This document shows, piece by piece, positions 1 through 13,487 of a stretch of DNA of 64,000 nucleotides (position 1 is its first letter; every line of letters begins with the position of its first letter). Source of the stretch: Hydractinia symbiolongicarpus (lineage: Eukaryota > Cnidaria > Hydrozoa > Anthoathecata > Hydractiniidae); NCBI RefSeq assembly GCF_029227915.1, contig NC_079879.1, positions 1,178,001-1,242,000 of the forward strand, given 5' to 3'. Made by a program: the position numbers and the translations under genes. Below the pieces are notes generated by a model. That model was given only the letters and a program-made list of their open reading frames with translations. It was not told where the DNA came from and did no database searches.

Positions 1-156
1 CTCCGGCAAACGAATACCCGCGATTACCCGTAGGTCCCGGACCCGGCCCGTATAGTCAAAAGTATACAAAGAAAGTACCCAGGGAGAAAACTCATTTCCC
101 GAACGATTTTTTAAATTATTTTTTCACCACTAAAACGCATGAGACTTGTAGTTTTT

Positions 157-174
157 AAAAATGATTTCATTTTT
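157..174. repeat. Example of the perfect hairpin present in most satellite monomers
   Basis: AAAAATGATTTCATTTTT is an 8-bp stem with a 2-base loop. Other monomers carry AAAAATGTTTTCATTTTT (7-bp stem, 4-base loop), so pairing is kept although the loop varies. Monomers with AAAAATATTTTCATTTTT have a weakened stem. The role is unknown. Confidence 0.7.
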
Positions 175-838
175 GATGAGACGCTGAATAAAAGGAGTTT
201 AATCGCCGGCAAACGAAAACCCGCGATTTCCCGTAAATCCCGGACTCGGCCTGTATAGTCAAAAGTATACAAAGAAAGTACGCAGGGAGTAAACTCATTT
301 CCCGAACGATTCTTTAAATTATTACTTCACCACTAAAACGCATGAGACTTGTAGTTTTCACAAATGTTTTCATTCTTGAAAAGACGCTAAAAAAAAAAAG
401 TTTAATCGCGGGCAAACGAAAACCCGAGATTTCCCGAAAATCCCGGGCTTGGCCCCTATAGTCAAAAGTACACAAAGAAAGTACCCGGGCAGTAAACTCA
501 TTTTTGGAACGTTTTTTTGAATTATTTTTTCACCACTATAACGCATGAGACTTGTAGTTTTCAAAAATGTTTTCATTTTTGATGGGACGCTGATTAGAAG
601 AAGTTTAATCGCCGGCAAACGAAAACCCGCCATTTTCCGTATATCACGGACTCGGCCCGTATAGTCAAATGTATACAAAGAAAGTACCCAGGGAGTAAAC
701 TCATTTCCCGAACGATTTTTTAAATTATTTTTTTACCACTAAAACGCATGAGACTTGTAGTTTTCAAAAATGATTTCATTTTTGATGAGACGCTGAATAA
801 AAGGAGTTTAATCGCCGGCAAACGAAAACCCGCGATTT

Positions 839-853
839 CCCGTATATCCCGGA
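839..853 (-). other. CENP-B-box-like motif in a satellite subfamily (8 of 9 core bases)
   Basis: On the minus strand the monomer reads TCCGGGATATACGGG. The mammalian CENP-B box core is TTCG, four bases, A, two bases, CGGG. Eight of its nine fixed positions match; the second T is C. The motif recurs in monomers with the CCCGTATATCCCGGAC core and is absent from those with CCCGTAAATCCCGGGC. This is a motif resemblance only. Confidence 0.3.
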
Positions 854-3800
854 CTCGGCCCGTATAGTCGAATGTATACAAAGAAAGTACCCAGGGAGTA
901 AACTGATTTCCCAAACGATTCTTTAAATTTTTTTTAACAACTAAAACGCATGAGACTTGTAGTTTACAAAAATATTTTCATTTTTGATGAGACGCTGAGT
1001 AAAAGAAGTTTAATCGCCGGCAAACGAAAACCCGCGATTTTCCCTATATCACGGACTCGGCCCGTATAGTCAAAAGTATACAAAGAAAGTACCCAGGGAG
1101 TAAACTCATTTCCCGAACGATTTTTTAAATTATTTTTTCACCACTAATACGCACGAGACTTGTAGTTTTCAAAAATGATTTCATTTTTGATGAGACGCTG
1201 AATAAAAGGAGTTTAATCTCCAGCAAACGAAAACCCGCGATTTCCCGTAGGTCCCGGACCGGGCCCGTATAATAAAAAGTATACAAAGAAAGTACGCAGG
1301 GAGTAAACTCATTTCCCGAACGATTCTTTAAATTATTATTTCACCACTAAAACGCATGAGACTTGTAGTTTTCAAAAATGTTTTCATTTTTGATGGGACG
1401 CTGAATAAAAGAAGTTTAATCGCCGGCAAACGAAAACCCGCGATTTTCCGTATATCACGGACTCGGCCCGTATAGTCAAAAGTATACAAAGAAAGTACCC
1501 AGGGAGTTAACTCATTTCCCGAACGATTTTTTAAATTATTTTTTCACCACTAAAACGCACGAGACTTGTAGTTTTCAAAAATGATTTCATTTTTGATGAG
1601 ACGCTGAATAAAAGGAGTTTAATCGCCGGCAAACGAAAACCCGCGATTTCCCGTATATCCCGGACTCGGCCCGCATAGTCGAATGTATACAAAGTAAGTA
1701 CGCAGGGAGTAAACTGATTTCCCGAACGATTCTTTAAATTTTTTTTCACCACTAAAAGGCATGAGACTTGTAGTTTACAAAAATGTTTTCATTTTTGATG
1801 AGACGCTAATAAAAGAAGTTTAATCGCCGGCAAACGAAAACCCGCGATTTTCCGTATATCATGGACTCGGCCTGTATAGTCAAATGTATACAAAGAAAGT
1901 ACCCATGGAATAAACTCATTTTCTGAATGATTTTTGAAATTATTTTTTCACCATTAAATCGCATGAGACTTGTAGTTTTCAAAAATGATTTCATTTTTGA
2001 TGAGACGCTGAATAAAAGGAGTTTAATCTCCGGCAAACGAAAACCCGCGATTACCCGTAGGTCCCGGACCCGGCCCGTATAGTCAAAAGTATACAAAGAA
2101 AGTACGCAGGGAGTAAACTCATTTCCCGAACGATTCTTTAAATTATTACTTCACCACTAAAACGCATGAGACTTGTAGTTTTCACAAATGTTTTCATTCT
2201 TGAAAAGACGCTAAAAAAAAAAAGTTTAATCGCGGGCAAACGAAAACCCGAGATTTCCCGAAAATCCCGGGCTTGGCCCCTATAGTCAAAAGTACACAAA
2301 GAAAGTACCCAGGCAGTAAACTCATTTTTGGAACGTTTTTTTAAATTATTTTTTCACCACTATAACGCATGAGACTTGTAGTTTTCAAAAATGTTTTCAT
2401 TTTTGATGGGACGCTGATTAGAAGAAGTTTAATCGCCGGCAAACGAAAACCCGCCATTTTCCGTATATCACGGACTCGGCCCGTATAGTCAAATGTATAC
2501 AAAGAAAGTACCCAGGGAGTAAACTCATTTCCCGAACGATTTTTTAAATTATTTTTTTACCACTAAAACGCATGAGACTTGTAGTTTTCAAAAATGATTT
2601 CATTTTTGATGAGACGCTGAATAAAAGGAGTTTAATCGCCGGCAAACGAAAACCCGCGATTTCCCGTATATCCCGGACTCGGCCCGTATAGTCGAATGTA
2701 TACAAAGAAAGTACCCAGGGAGTAAACTGATTTCCCAAACGATTCTTTAAATTTTTTTTAACAACTAAAACGCATGAGACTTGTAGTTTACAAAAATATT
2801 TTCATTTTTGATGAGACGCTGAGTAAAAGAAGTTTAATCGCCGGCAAACGAAAACCCGCGATTTTCCCTATATCACGGACTCGGCCCGTATAGTCAAAAG
2901 TATACAAAGAAAGTACCTAGGGAGTAAACTCATTTCCCGAACGATTTTTTAAATTATTTTTTCACCACTAATACGCACGAGACTTGTAGTTTTCAAAAAT
3001 GATTTCATTTTTGATGAGACGCTGAATAAAAGGAGTTTAATCTCCAGCAAACGAAAACCCGCGATTTCCCGTAGGTCCCGGACCGGGCCCGTATAATAAA
3101 AAGTATACAAAGAAAGTACGCAGGGAGTAAACTCATTTCCCGAACGATTCTTTAAATTATTATTTCACCACTAAAACGCATGAGACTTGTAGTTTTCAAA
3201 AATGTTTTCATTTTTGATGGGACGCTGAATAAAAGAAGTTTAATCGCCGGCAAACGAAAACCCGCGATTTTCCGTATATCACGGACTCGGCCCGTATAGT
3301 CAAAAGTATACAAAGAAAGTACCCAGGGAGTTAACTCATTTCCCGAACGATTTTTTAAATTATTTTTTCACCACTAAAACGCACGAGACTTGTAGTTTTC
3401 AAAAATGATTTCATTTTTGATGAGACGCTGAATAAAAGGAGTTTAATCGCCGGCAAACGAAAACCCGCGATTTCCCGTATATCCCGGACTCGGCCCGCAT
3501 AGTCGAATGTATACAAAGTAAGTACGCAGGGAGTAAACTGATTTCCCGAAGGATTCTTTAAATTTTTTTTCACCACTAAAACGCATGAGACTTGTAGTTT
3601 ACAAAAATGTTTTCATTTTTGATGAGACGCTAATAAAAGAAGTTTAATCGCCGGCAAACGAAAACCCGCGATTTTCCGTATATCATGGACCCGGCCCGTA
3701 TAGTCAAATGTATACAAAGAAAGTACCCAGGGAGTAAACTCATTTCCCGAACGATTCTTTAAATTATTTTTTCACCACTAAAACGCATGAGACTTGTAGT

Positions 3801-6800
3801 TTTCAAAAATGATTACATTTTTGATGAGACGCTGAATAAAAGGATTTTAATCGCCCGCAAACGAAAACCCGCGATTTCCCGTAAATCCCGGGCCTGGCCC
3901 GTATAGTCGAATGGATACAAAGAAAGTACTCAGTCAGTAAATTGATTTCCCGAACGATTCTTTAAATTATTTTTTCACCACTAAAACGCATGAGACTTGT
4001 AGTTTACAAAAATATTTTCATTTTTGATGAGACGCTAATAAAAGAAGTTTAATCGCCGGCAAACGAAAACCCGCGATTTTCCGTATATCATGGACTCGGC
4101 CTGTATAGTCAAATGTATACAAAGAAAGTACCCATGGAATAAACTCATTTTCTGAATGATTTTTGAAATTATTTTTTCACCATTAAATCGCATGAGACTT
4201 GTAGTTTTCAAAAATGATTTCATTTTTGATGAGACGCTGAATAAAAGGAGTTTAATCTCCGGCAAACGAAAACCCGCGATTACCCGTAGGTCCCGGACCC
4301 GGCCCGTATAGTCAAAAGTATACAAAGAAAGTACCCAGGGAGAAAACTCATTTCCCGAACGATTTTTTAAATTATTTTTTCACCACTAAAACGCATGAGA
4401 CTTGTAGTTTTTAAAAATGATTTCATTTTTGATGAGACGCTGAATAAAAGGAGTTTAATCGCCGGCAAACGAAAACCCGCGATTTCCCGTAAATCCCGGA
4501 CTCGGCCTGTATAGTCAAAAGTATACAAAGAAAGTACGCAGGGAGTAAACTCATTTCCCGAACGATTCTTTAAATTATTACTTCACCACTAAAACGCATG
4601 AGACTTGTAGTTTTCACAAATGTTTTCATTCTTGAAAAGACGCTAAAAAAAAAAAGTTTAATCGCGGGCAAACGAAAACCCGAGATTTCCCGAAAATCCC
4701 GGGCTTGGCCCCTATAGTCAAAAGTACACAAAGAAAGTACCCAGGCAGTAAACTCATTTTTGGAACGTTTTTTTGAATTATTTTTTCACCACTATAACGC
4801 ATGAGACTTGTAGTTTTCAAAAATGTTTTCATTTTTGATGGGACGCTGATTAGAAGAAGTTTAATCGCCGGCAAACGAAAACCCGCCATTTTCCGTATAT
4901 CACGGACTCGGCCCGTATAGTCAAATGTATACAAAGAAAGTACCCAGGGAGTAAACTCATTTCCCGAACGATTTTTTAAATTATTTTTTTACCACTAAAA
5001 CGCATGAGACTTGTAGTTTTCAAAAATGATTTCATTTTTGATGAGACGCTGAATAAAAGGAGTTTAATCGCCGGCAAACGAAAACCCGCGATTTCCCGTA
5101 TATCCCGGACTCGGCCCGTATAGTCGAATGTATACAAAGAAAGTACCCAGGGAGTAAACTGATTTCCCAAACGATTCTTTAAATTTTTTTTAACAACTAA
5201 AACGCATGAGACTTGTAGTTTACAAAAATATTTTCATTTTTGATGAGACGCTGAGTAAAAGAAGTTTAATCGCCGGCAAACGAAAACCCGCGATTTTCCC
5301 TATATCACGGACTCGGCCCGTATAGTCAAAAGTATACAAAGAAAGTACCCAGGGAGTAAACTCATTTCCCGAACGATTTTTTAAATAATTTTTTCACCAC
5401 TAATACGCACGAGACTTGTAGTTTTCAAAAATGATTTCATTTTTGATGAGACGCTGAATAAAAGGAGTTTAATCTCCAGCAAACGAAAACCCGCGATTTC
5501 CCGTAGGTCCCGGACCGGGCCCGTATAATAAAAAGTATACAAAGAAAGTACGCAGGGAGTAAACTCATTTCCCGAACGATTCTTTAAATTATTATTTCAC
5601 CACTAAAACGCATGAGACTTGTAGTTTTCAAAAATGTTTTCATTTTTGATGGGACGCTGAATAAAAGAAGTTTAATCGCCGGCAAACGAAAACCCGCGAT
5701 TTTCCGTATATCACGGACTCGGCCCGTATAGTCAAAAGTATACAAAGAAAGTACCCAGGGAGTGAACTCATTTCCCGAACGATTTTTTAAATTATTTTTT
5801 CACCACTAAAACGCACGAGACTTGTAGTTTTCAAAAATGATTTCATTTTTGATGAGACGCTGAATAAAAGGAGTTTAATCGCCGGCAAACGAAAACCCGC
5901 GATTTCCCGTATATCCCGGACTCGGCCCGCATAGTCGAATGTATACAAAGTAAGTACGCAGGGAGTAAACTGATTTCCCGAACGATTCTTTAAATTTTTT
6001 TTCACCACTAAAAGGCATGAGACTTGTAGTTTACAAAAATGTTTTCATTTTTGATGAGACGCTAATAAAAGAAGTTTAATCGCCGGCAAACGAAAACCCG
6101 CGATTTTCCGTATATCATGGACTCGGCCTGTATAGTCAAATGTATACAAAGAAAGTACCCATGGAATAAACTCATTTTCCGAATGATTTTTGAAATTATT
6201 TTTTCACCATTAAATCGCATGAGACTTGTAGTTTTCAAAAATGATTTCATTTTTGATGAGACGCTGAATAAAAGGAGTTTAATCTCCGGCAAACGAAAAC
6301 CCGCGATTACCCGTAGGTCCCGGACCCGGCCCGTATAGTCAAAAGTATACAAAGAAAGTACCCAGGGAGAAAACTCATTTCCCGAACGATTCTTTAAATT
6401 ATTATTTCACCACTAAAACGCATGAGACTTGTAGTTTTCAAAAATGTTTTCATTTTTGATGGGACGCTGAATAAAAGAAGTTTAATCGCCGGCAAACGAA
6501 AACCCGCGATTTTCCGTATATCACGGACTCGGCCCGTATAGTCAAAAGTATACAAAGAAAGTACCCAGGGAGTTAACTCATTTCCCGAACGATTTTTTAA
6601 ATTATTTTTTCACCACTAAAACGCACGAGACTTGTAGTTTTCAAAAATGATTTCATTTTTGATGAGACGCTGAATAAAAGGAGTTTAATCGCCGGCAAAC
6701 GAAAACCCGCGATTTCCCGTATATCCCGGACTCGGCCCGCATAGTCGAATGTATACAAAGTAAGTACGCAGGGAGTAAACTGATTTCCCGAACGATTCTT

Positions 6801-9800
6801 TAAATTATTATTTCACCACTAAAACGCATGAGACTTGTAGTTTTCAAAAATGTTTTCATTTTTGATGGGACGCTGAATAAAAGAAGTTTAATCGCCGGCA
6901 AACGAAAACCCGCGATTTTCCGTATATCACGGACTCGGCCCGTATAGTCAAAAGTATACAAAGAAAGTACCCAGGGAGTTAACTCATTTCCCGAACGATT
7001 TTTTAAATTATTTTTTCACCACTAAAACGCACGAGACTTGTAGTTTTCAAAAATGATTTCATTTTTGATGAGACGCTGAATAAAAGGAGTTTAATCGCCG
7101 GCAAACGAAAACCCGCGATTTCCCGTATATCCCGGACTCGGCCCGCATAGTCGAATGTATACAAAGTAAGTACGCAGGGAGTAAACTGATTTCCCGAACG
7201 ATTCTTTAAATTTTTTTTCACCACTAAAACGCATGAGACTTGTAGTTTACAAAAATGTTTTCATTTTTGATGAGACGCTAATAAAAGAAGTTTAATCGCC
7301 GGCAAACCAAAACCCGCGATTTTCCGTATATCATGGACTCGGCCTGTATAGTCAAATGTATACAAAGAAAGTACCCATGGAATAAACTCATTTTCCGAAT
7401 GATTTTTGAAATTATTTTTTCACCATTAAATCGCATGAGACTTGTAGTTTTCAAAAATGATTTCATTTTTGATGAGACGCTGAATAAAAGGAGTTTAATC
7501 TCCGGCAAACGAAAAACCGCGATTACCCGTAGGTCCCGGACCCGGCCCGTATAGTCAAAAGTATACAAAGAAAGTACCCAGGGAGAAAACTCATTTCCCG
7601 AACGATTTTTTAAATTATTTTTTCACCACTAAAACGCATGAGACTTGTAGTTTATAAAAATGATTTCATTTTTGATGAGACGCTGAATAAAAGGAGTTTA
7701 ATCGCCGGCAAACGAAAACCCGCGATTTCCCGTAAATCCCGGACTCGGCCTGTATAGTCAAAAGTATACAAAGAAAGTACGCAGGGAGTAAACTCATTTC
7801 CCGAACGATTCTTTAAATTATTACTTCACCACTAAAACGCATGAGACTTGTAGTTTTCACAAATGTTTTCATTCTTGATAAGACGCTAAAAAAAAAAAGT
7901 TTAATCTCCAGCAAACGAAAACCCGCGATTTCCCGTAGGTCCCGGACCGGGCCCGTATAATAAAAAGTATACAAAGAAAGTACGCAGGGAGTAAACGCAT
8001 TTCCCGAACGATTCTTTAAATTATTATTTCACCACTAAAACGCATGAGACTTGTAGTTTTCAAAAATGTTTTCATTTTTGATGGGACGCTGAATAGAAGA
8101 AGTTTAATCGCCGGCCAACGAAAACCCGCGATTTCCCGTAAATCCCGGGCCTGGCCCGTATAGTCGAATGCATACAAAGAAAGTACTCAGTCAGTAAACT
8201 GATTTCCCGAACGATTCTTTAAGTTATTTTTTCACCTCTAAAACGCATGAGATTTGTAGTTTTCAAAAATGTTTTCATTTTTGATGAAAAGCTGAATAAA
8301 AGAAGTTTAATCGCCAGCAAACGAAAACCCGCGATTCCCCGTAAATCCCGGGCTTGGCCCCTATAGTAAAAAGTACACAAAGAAAGTACCCAGGCAGTAA
8401 ACTCATTTTTGGAACGTTTTTTTGAATTATTTTTTCACCACTATAACGCATGAGACTTGTAGTATTCAAAAATGTTTTCATTTTTGATGGGACGCTGAAT
8501 AGAATACGTTTAATCGCCGGCAAACGAAAACCCGCGATTTCCCGTAAATCCCGGACACGACCCATATGGTCAAAAGTATACAAAGAAAGTAAACTGGAAG
8601 TAAACTCATTTTCCGAACGATTTTTGAAATTATTTTTTCGCCACTAAAACGCATGAGACTTGTAGTTTATAAAAATGATTTCATTTTTGATGAGACGCTG
8701 AATAAAAGGAGTTTAATCGCCGGCAAACGAAAACCCGCGATTTCCCGTAAATTCCGGACTCGGCCCGTATAGTCAAAAGTATACAAAGAAAGTACCCAGG
8801 GAGTAAACTCATTTCCCGAACGATTTTTTAAATTATTTTTTCACCACTAATACGCACGAGACTTGTAGTTTTCAAAAATGATTTCATTTTTGATGAGACG
8901 CTGAATAAAAGGAGTTTAATCTCCAGCAAACGAAAACCCGCGATTTCCCGTAGGTCCCGGACCGGCCCGTATAATAAAAAGTATACAAAGAAAGTACGCA
9001 GGGAGTAAACTCATTTCCCGAACGATTATTTAAATTATTATTTCACCACTAAAACGCATGAGACTTGTAGTTTTCAAAAATGTTTTCATTTTTGATGAGA
9101 CGCTGAATAGAAGAAGTTTAATCGCCGGGAAACGAAAACCCGCGATTTCCCGTAAATCCTGGGCCTGGCCCGTATAGTCGAATGCATACAAAGAAAGTAC
9201 TCAGTCAGTAAACTGATTTCCCGAACGATTTTTTAAGTTATTTTTTCACCTCTAAAACGCATGAGACTAGAAGTTTTCAAAAATGATTTTATTTTTGATG
9301 AGACGCTGAATAAAAGGAGTTTAATCTCCAGCAAACGAAAATCCGCGATTTCCCGTAGGTCCCGGACCTGGCCCGTATAATAAAAAGTATACAAAGAAAG
9401 TACGCAGGGAGTAAACTCATTTCCCGAACGATTCTTTAAATTATTATTTCACCACTAAAACGCATGAGACTTGTAGTTTTCAAAAATGTTTTCATTTTTG
9501 ATGAGACGCTGAATAGAAGAAGTTTAATCACCGGCAAACGAAAACCCGCTATTTCCCGTAAATCCCGGGCTTGGCCCCTATAATAAAAAGTACACAAAGA
9601 AAGTACCCAGGCAGTAAACTCATTTTTGGAACGTTTTTTTGAATTATTTTTTCACCACTATAACGCATGAGACTTGTAGTATTCAAAAATGTTTTCATTT
9701 TTGATGGGACGCTGAATAGAATACGTTTAATCGCCGGCAAACGAAAACCCGCGATTTCCCGTAAATCCCGGACACGACCCATATGGTCAAAAGTATACAA

Positions 9801-12800
9801 AGAAAGTAAACTGGGAGTTAACTCATTTTCCGAACGATTTTTGAAATTATTTTTTCACCACTAAAACGCATGAGACTTGTAGTTTTTAAAACTGATTTCA
9901 TTTTTGATAAGACGCTGAATAAAAGGAGTTTAATCGCCGGCAAACGAAAACCCGCGATTTTCCGTATATCACGGACTCGGCCCGTATAGTCAAATGTATA
10001 CAAAGAAAGTACCCAGGGAGTAACGTCATTTCCCGAACGATTTTTTAAATTATTTTTTTACCACTAAAACGCATGAGACTTGTAGTTTTCAAAAATGATT
10101 TCATTTTTGATGAGACGCTGAATAAAAGGAGTTTAATCGCCGGCAAACGAAAACCCGCGATTTCCCGTATATCCCGGACTCGGCCCGTATAGTCAATTGT
10201 ATACAAAGAAAGTACCCAGGGAGTAAACTGATTTCCCGAACGATTCTTTAAATTTTTTTTAACAACTAAAACGCATGAGACTTGTAGTTTACAAAAATAT
10301 TTTCATTTTTGATGAGACGCTGAGTAAAAGAAGTTTAATCGCCGGCAAACGAAAACCCGCGATTTTCCGTATATCACGGACTCGGCCCGTAGAGTCAAAA
10401 GTATACAAAGAAAGTACCCAGGGAGTAAACTCATTTCCCGAACGATTTTTTAAATTATTTTTTCACCACTAATACGCACGAGACTTGTAGTTTTTAAAAC
10501 TGATTTCATTTTTGATGAGACGCTGAATAAAAGGAGTTTAATCTCCAGCAAACGAAAACCCGCGATTTCCCGTAGGTCCCGGACCCGGACCGTATAATAA
10601 AAAGTATACAAAGAAAGTACGCAGGGAGTAAACTCATTTCCCGAACGATTCTTTAAATTATTATTTCACCACTAAAACGCATGAGACTTGTAGTTTTCAA
10701 AAATGTTTTCATTTTTGATGAGACGCTGAATAGAAGAAGTTTAATCGCCGGCAAACGAAAACCCGCGATTTCCCGTAAATCCCGGGCTTGGCCCGTATAG
10801 TCAAATGTATACAAAGAAAGTACCCAGGGAGTAACCTCATTTCCCGAACGATTTTTTAAATTATTTTTTTACCACTAAAACGCATGAGACTTGTAGTTTT
10901 CAAAAATGATTTCATTTTTGATGAGACGCTGAATAAAAGGAGTTTAATCGCCGGCAAACGAAAACCCGCGATTTCCCGTATATCCCGGACTCAGCCCGTA
11001 TAGTCAAATGTATACAAAGAAAGTACCCAGGGAGTAAACTGATTTCCCGAACGATTCTTTAAATTTTTTTTAACAACTAAAACGCATGAGACTTGTAGTT
11101 TACAAAAATATTTTCATTTTTGATGAGACGCTGAGTAAAAGAAGTTTAATCGCCGGCAAACGAAAACCCGCGATTTTCCGTATATCACGGACTCGGCCCG
11201 TATAGTCAAAAGTATACAAAGAAAGTACCCAGGGAGTAAACTCATTTCCCGAACGATTTTTTAAATTATTTTTTCACCACTAATACGCACGAGACTTGTA
11301 GTTTTAAAAAATGATTTCATTTTTGATGAGACGCTGAATAAAAGGAGTTTAATCTCCAGCAAACGAAAACCCGCGATTTCCCGTAGGTCCCGGACCCGGA
11401 CCGTATAATAAAAAGTATACAAAGAAAGTACGCAGGGAATAAACTCATTTCCCGAACGATTCTTTAAATTATTATTTCACCACTAAAACGCATGAGACTT
11501 GTAGTTTTCAAAAATGTTTTCATTTTTGATGGGACGCTGAATAGAAGAAGTTTAATCGCCGGCAAACGAAAACCTGCGATTTCCCGTAAATCCCGGGCTT
11601 GGCCCCTATAGTAAAAAGTACACAAAGAAAGTACCCAGGCAGTAAACTCATTTTTGGAACGTTTTTTTGAATTATTTTTTCACCACTATAACGCATGAGA
11701 CTTGTAGTATTCAAAAATGTTTTCATTTTTGATGGGACGCTGAATAGAATACGTTTAATCGCCGGCAAACGAAAACCCGCGATTTCCCGTAAATCCCGGA
11801 CACGACCGATATTGTCAAAAGTATACAAAGAAAGTAAACTGGGAGTAAACTCATTTTCCGAACGATTTTTGAAATTATTTTTTCACCACTAAAACGCATG
11901 AGACTTGTAGTTTTTAAAACTGATTTCATTTTTGATGAGACGCTGAATAAAAGGAGTTTAATCGCCGGCAAACGAAAACCCGCTATTTCCCGTATATCCC
12001 GGACTCGACCCGTATAGTCGAATGTATACAGAGAAAGTACGCAGGGAGTAAACTCATTTCCCGAACGATTCTTTAAATTATTATTTCACCACTAAAACGC
12101 ATGAGACTTGTAGTTTTCAAAAATGTTTTCATTTTTGATGGGACGCTGAATAGAAGAAGTTTAATCTCCGGCAAACGAAAACCCGCGATTTCCCGTAGGT
12201 CCCGGACCCGGCCCGTATAGTCAAAAGAATACAAAGAAAGTACTCAGTCAGTAAACTGATTTCCCGAACGATTCTTTAAGTTATTTTTTTACCTCTAAAA
12301 CGCATGAGACTTGTAGTTTTCAAAAATGCTTTCATTTTTGATGAAAAGCTGAATAAAAGAAGTTTAATCGCCGGCAAACGAAAACCCGCGATTTCTCGTA
12401 TATCCGGGACTCGGCCCGCATAGTCGAATGTATACAAAGAAAGTACACAGGGAGTAAACTGATTTCCCGAATGATTCTTTAAATTTCTTTTCACCACTAA
12501 AACGCATGAGAGTTGTAGTTTACAAAAATATTTTCATTTTTGATGAGACCCTGAATAAAAGAAGTTTAATCGCCGGCAAACGAAAACCCGCTATTTCCCG
12601 TATATCCCGGACTCGGCCCGTATAGTCGAATGTATACAAAGAAAGAACCCAGGGAGTAAACTGATTTCCCGAACGATTCTTTAAATTTTTTTCACCACTA
12701 AAACGCATGAGACTTGTAGTTTACCAAAATATTTTCATTTTTGATGAGACGCTGAATAAAAGAAGTTTAATCTCCGGCAAACGAAAACCCGCGATTTCCC

Positions 12801-13234
12801 GTAAATCCCGGGCTTGGCCCCTATAGTAAAAAGTACACAAAGAAAGTACCCAGGCAGTAAACTCATTTTTGGAACGTTTTTTTGAATTATTTTTTCCCCA
12901 CTATAACGCATGAGACTTGTAGTATTCAAAAATGTTTTCATTTTTGATGGGACGCTGAATAGAATAAGTTTAATCGCCGGCAAACGAAAACCCGCGATTT
13001 CGCGTAAATCCCGGACACGACCCATATGGTCAAAAGTATACAAAGAAAGTAAACTGGGAGTAAACTCATTTTCCGAACGATTTTTGAAATTATTTTTTCA
13101 CCATTAAATCGCATGAGACTTGTAGTTTTCAAAAATGATTTCATTTTTGATGAGACGCTGAATAGAAGGAGTTTAATCTCCGGCAAACGAAAACCCGCGA
13201 TTTCCCGTAGGTCCCGGATCCGGCCCGTATAGTC

Positions 13235-13487
13235 ATCAATATAGAAAGAGTTGCGGAGAGGTTGCCAAGGCAAAGGCATTAAGCACGGCAAGGAAAGGGC
13301 AAAGGCAGGCAAGGAAACAGGAAGAGGAATCAGGAAGGCAGGGGTGGGTAAGGCATGGTAGGCACAGGCATGGGAGGCACAGGCAAGGACATAGTAGGCA
13401 GGCACCAAAAAAGGCATAGGAAGGGTAGGCAAAGAAAGGCATGGTCAGTGCTGGCAAGGAAATGGAACGGCAAGGCAGGGGTGCATG
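13235..13487. repeat. Repeat A, first copy: purine-rich GGCA-type repeat
   Basis: This 253-bp segment is almost pure purine on the plus strand apart from recurring C in GGCA and AGGCA, for example GGCAAGGAAAGGGCAAAGGC. It matches repeat A' (16199-16451) over its full length with six substitutions and no indels by my reading. Short ORFs on both strands are low-complexity artefacts. It starts directly at the satellite junction and ends with TGCATG, the site where the LINE inserted in the second copy. Confidence 0.88.

Larger units (their letters stand above)
1..6356. repeat. Higher-order satellite blocks with offsets of 1824 and 4256 bp
   Basis: Bases 1-2100 recur almost unchanged at 4257-6356 (offset 4256 bp, 21 monomers). 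About 252-1865 also recurs at 2076-3689 (offset 1824 bp, 9 monomers). Unusual variants, such as TTTCACAAATG followed by a run of about eleven A in GACGCTAAAAAAAA, mark each copy at about 359, 2183 and 4615. A further copy of part of the block lies 1216 bp (6 monomers) downstream of about 5787. Boundaries are read by eye and are approximate. Confidence 0.85.
1..13234. repeat. Satellite DNA array, left (about 65 monomers of ~202-203 bp)
   Basis: The landmark CGCATGAGACTTGTAG recurs every 202-203 bp; for example CATGAG falls at 138, 341, 544, 747 and 949. Each monomer has a GC-rich core (AAACCCGCGATTTCCCGTA, then CGGCCCGTATAGTC), a GTATACAAAGAAAGTAC block, an AT-rich stretch ending TTTCACCACTAAAACGC, and a hairpin. 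Long-range offsets give a mean period of 202.6-202.7 bp (4256 bp = 21 units, 1824 bp = 9 units). The array begins before base 1 and stops inside a monomer at 13234. Open frames of 60-120 codons on the minus strand are produced by the repeat and are not genes: the monomer is not a multiple of three, so frames rotate from unit to unit. A centromeric or heterochromatic location is likely from abundance but not shown. Confidence 0.98.

Noticed and set aside
9547-9562. Shared GCTATTTCCCGT between a satellite variant and the transposon right end
   Set aside because: A 12-bp match limited to a point-mutant monomer type is expected by chance given the abundance of ATTTCCCGT in the satellite; no wider similarity.
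12938-13457. Cysteine- and proline-rich ORFs opposite the GGCA repeats (also 16181-16503)
   Set aside because: Composition is dictated by the low-complexity GGCA/AGG repeat, and several overlapping frames are open at once.
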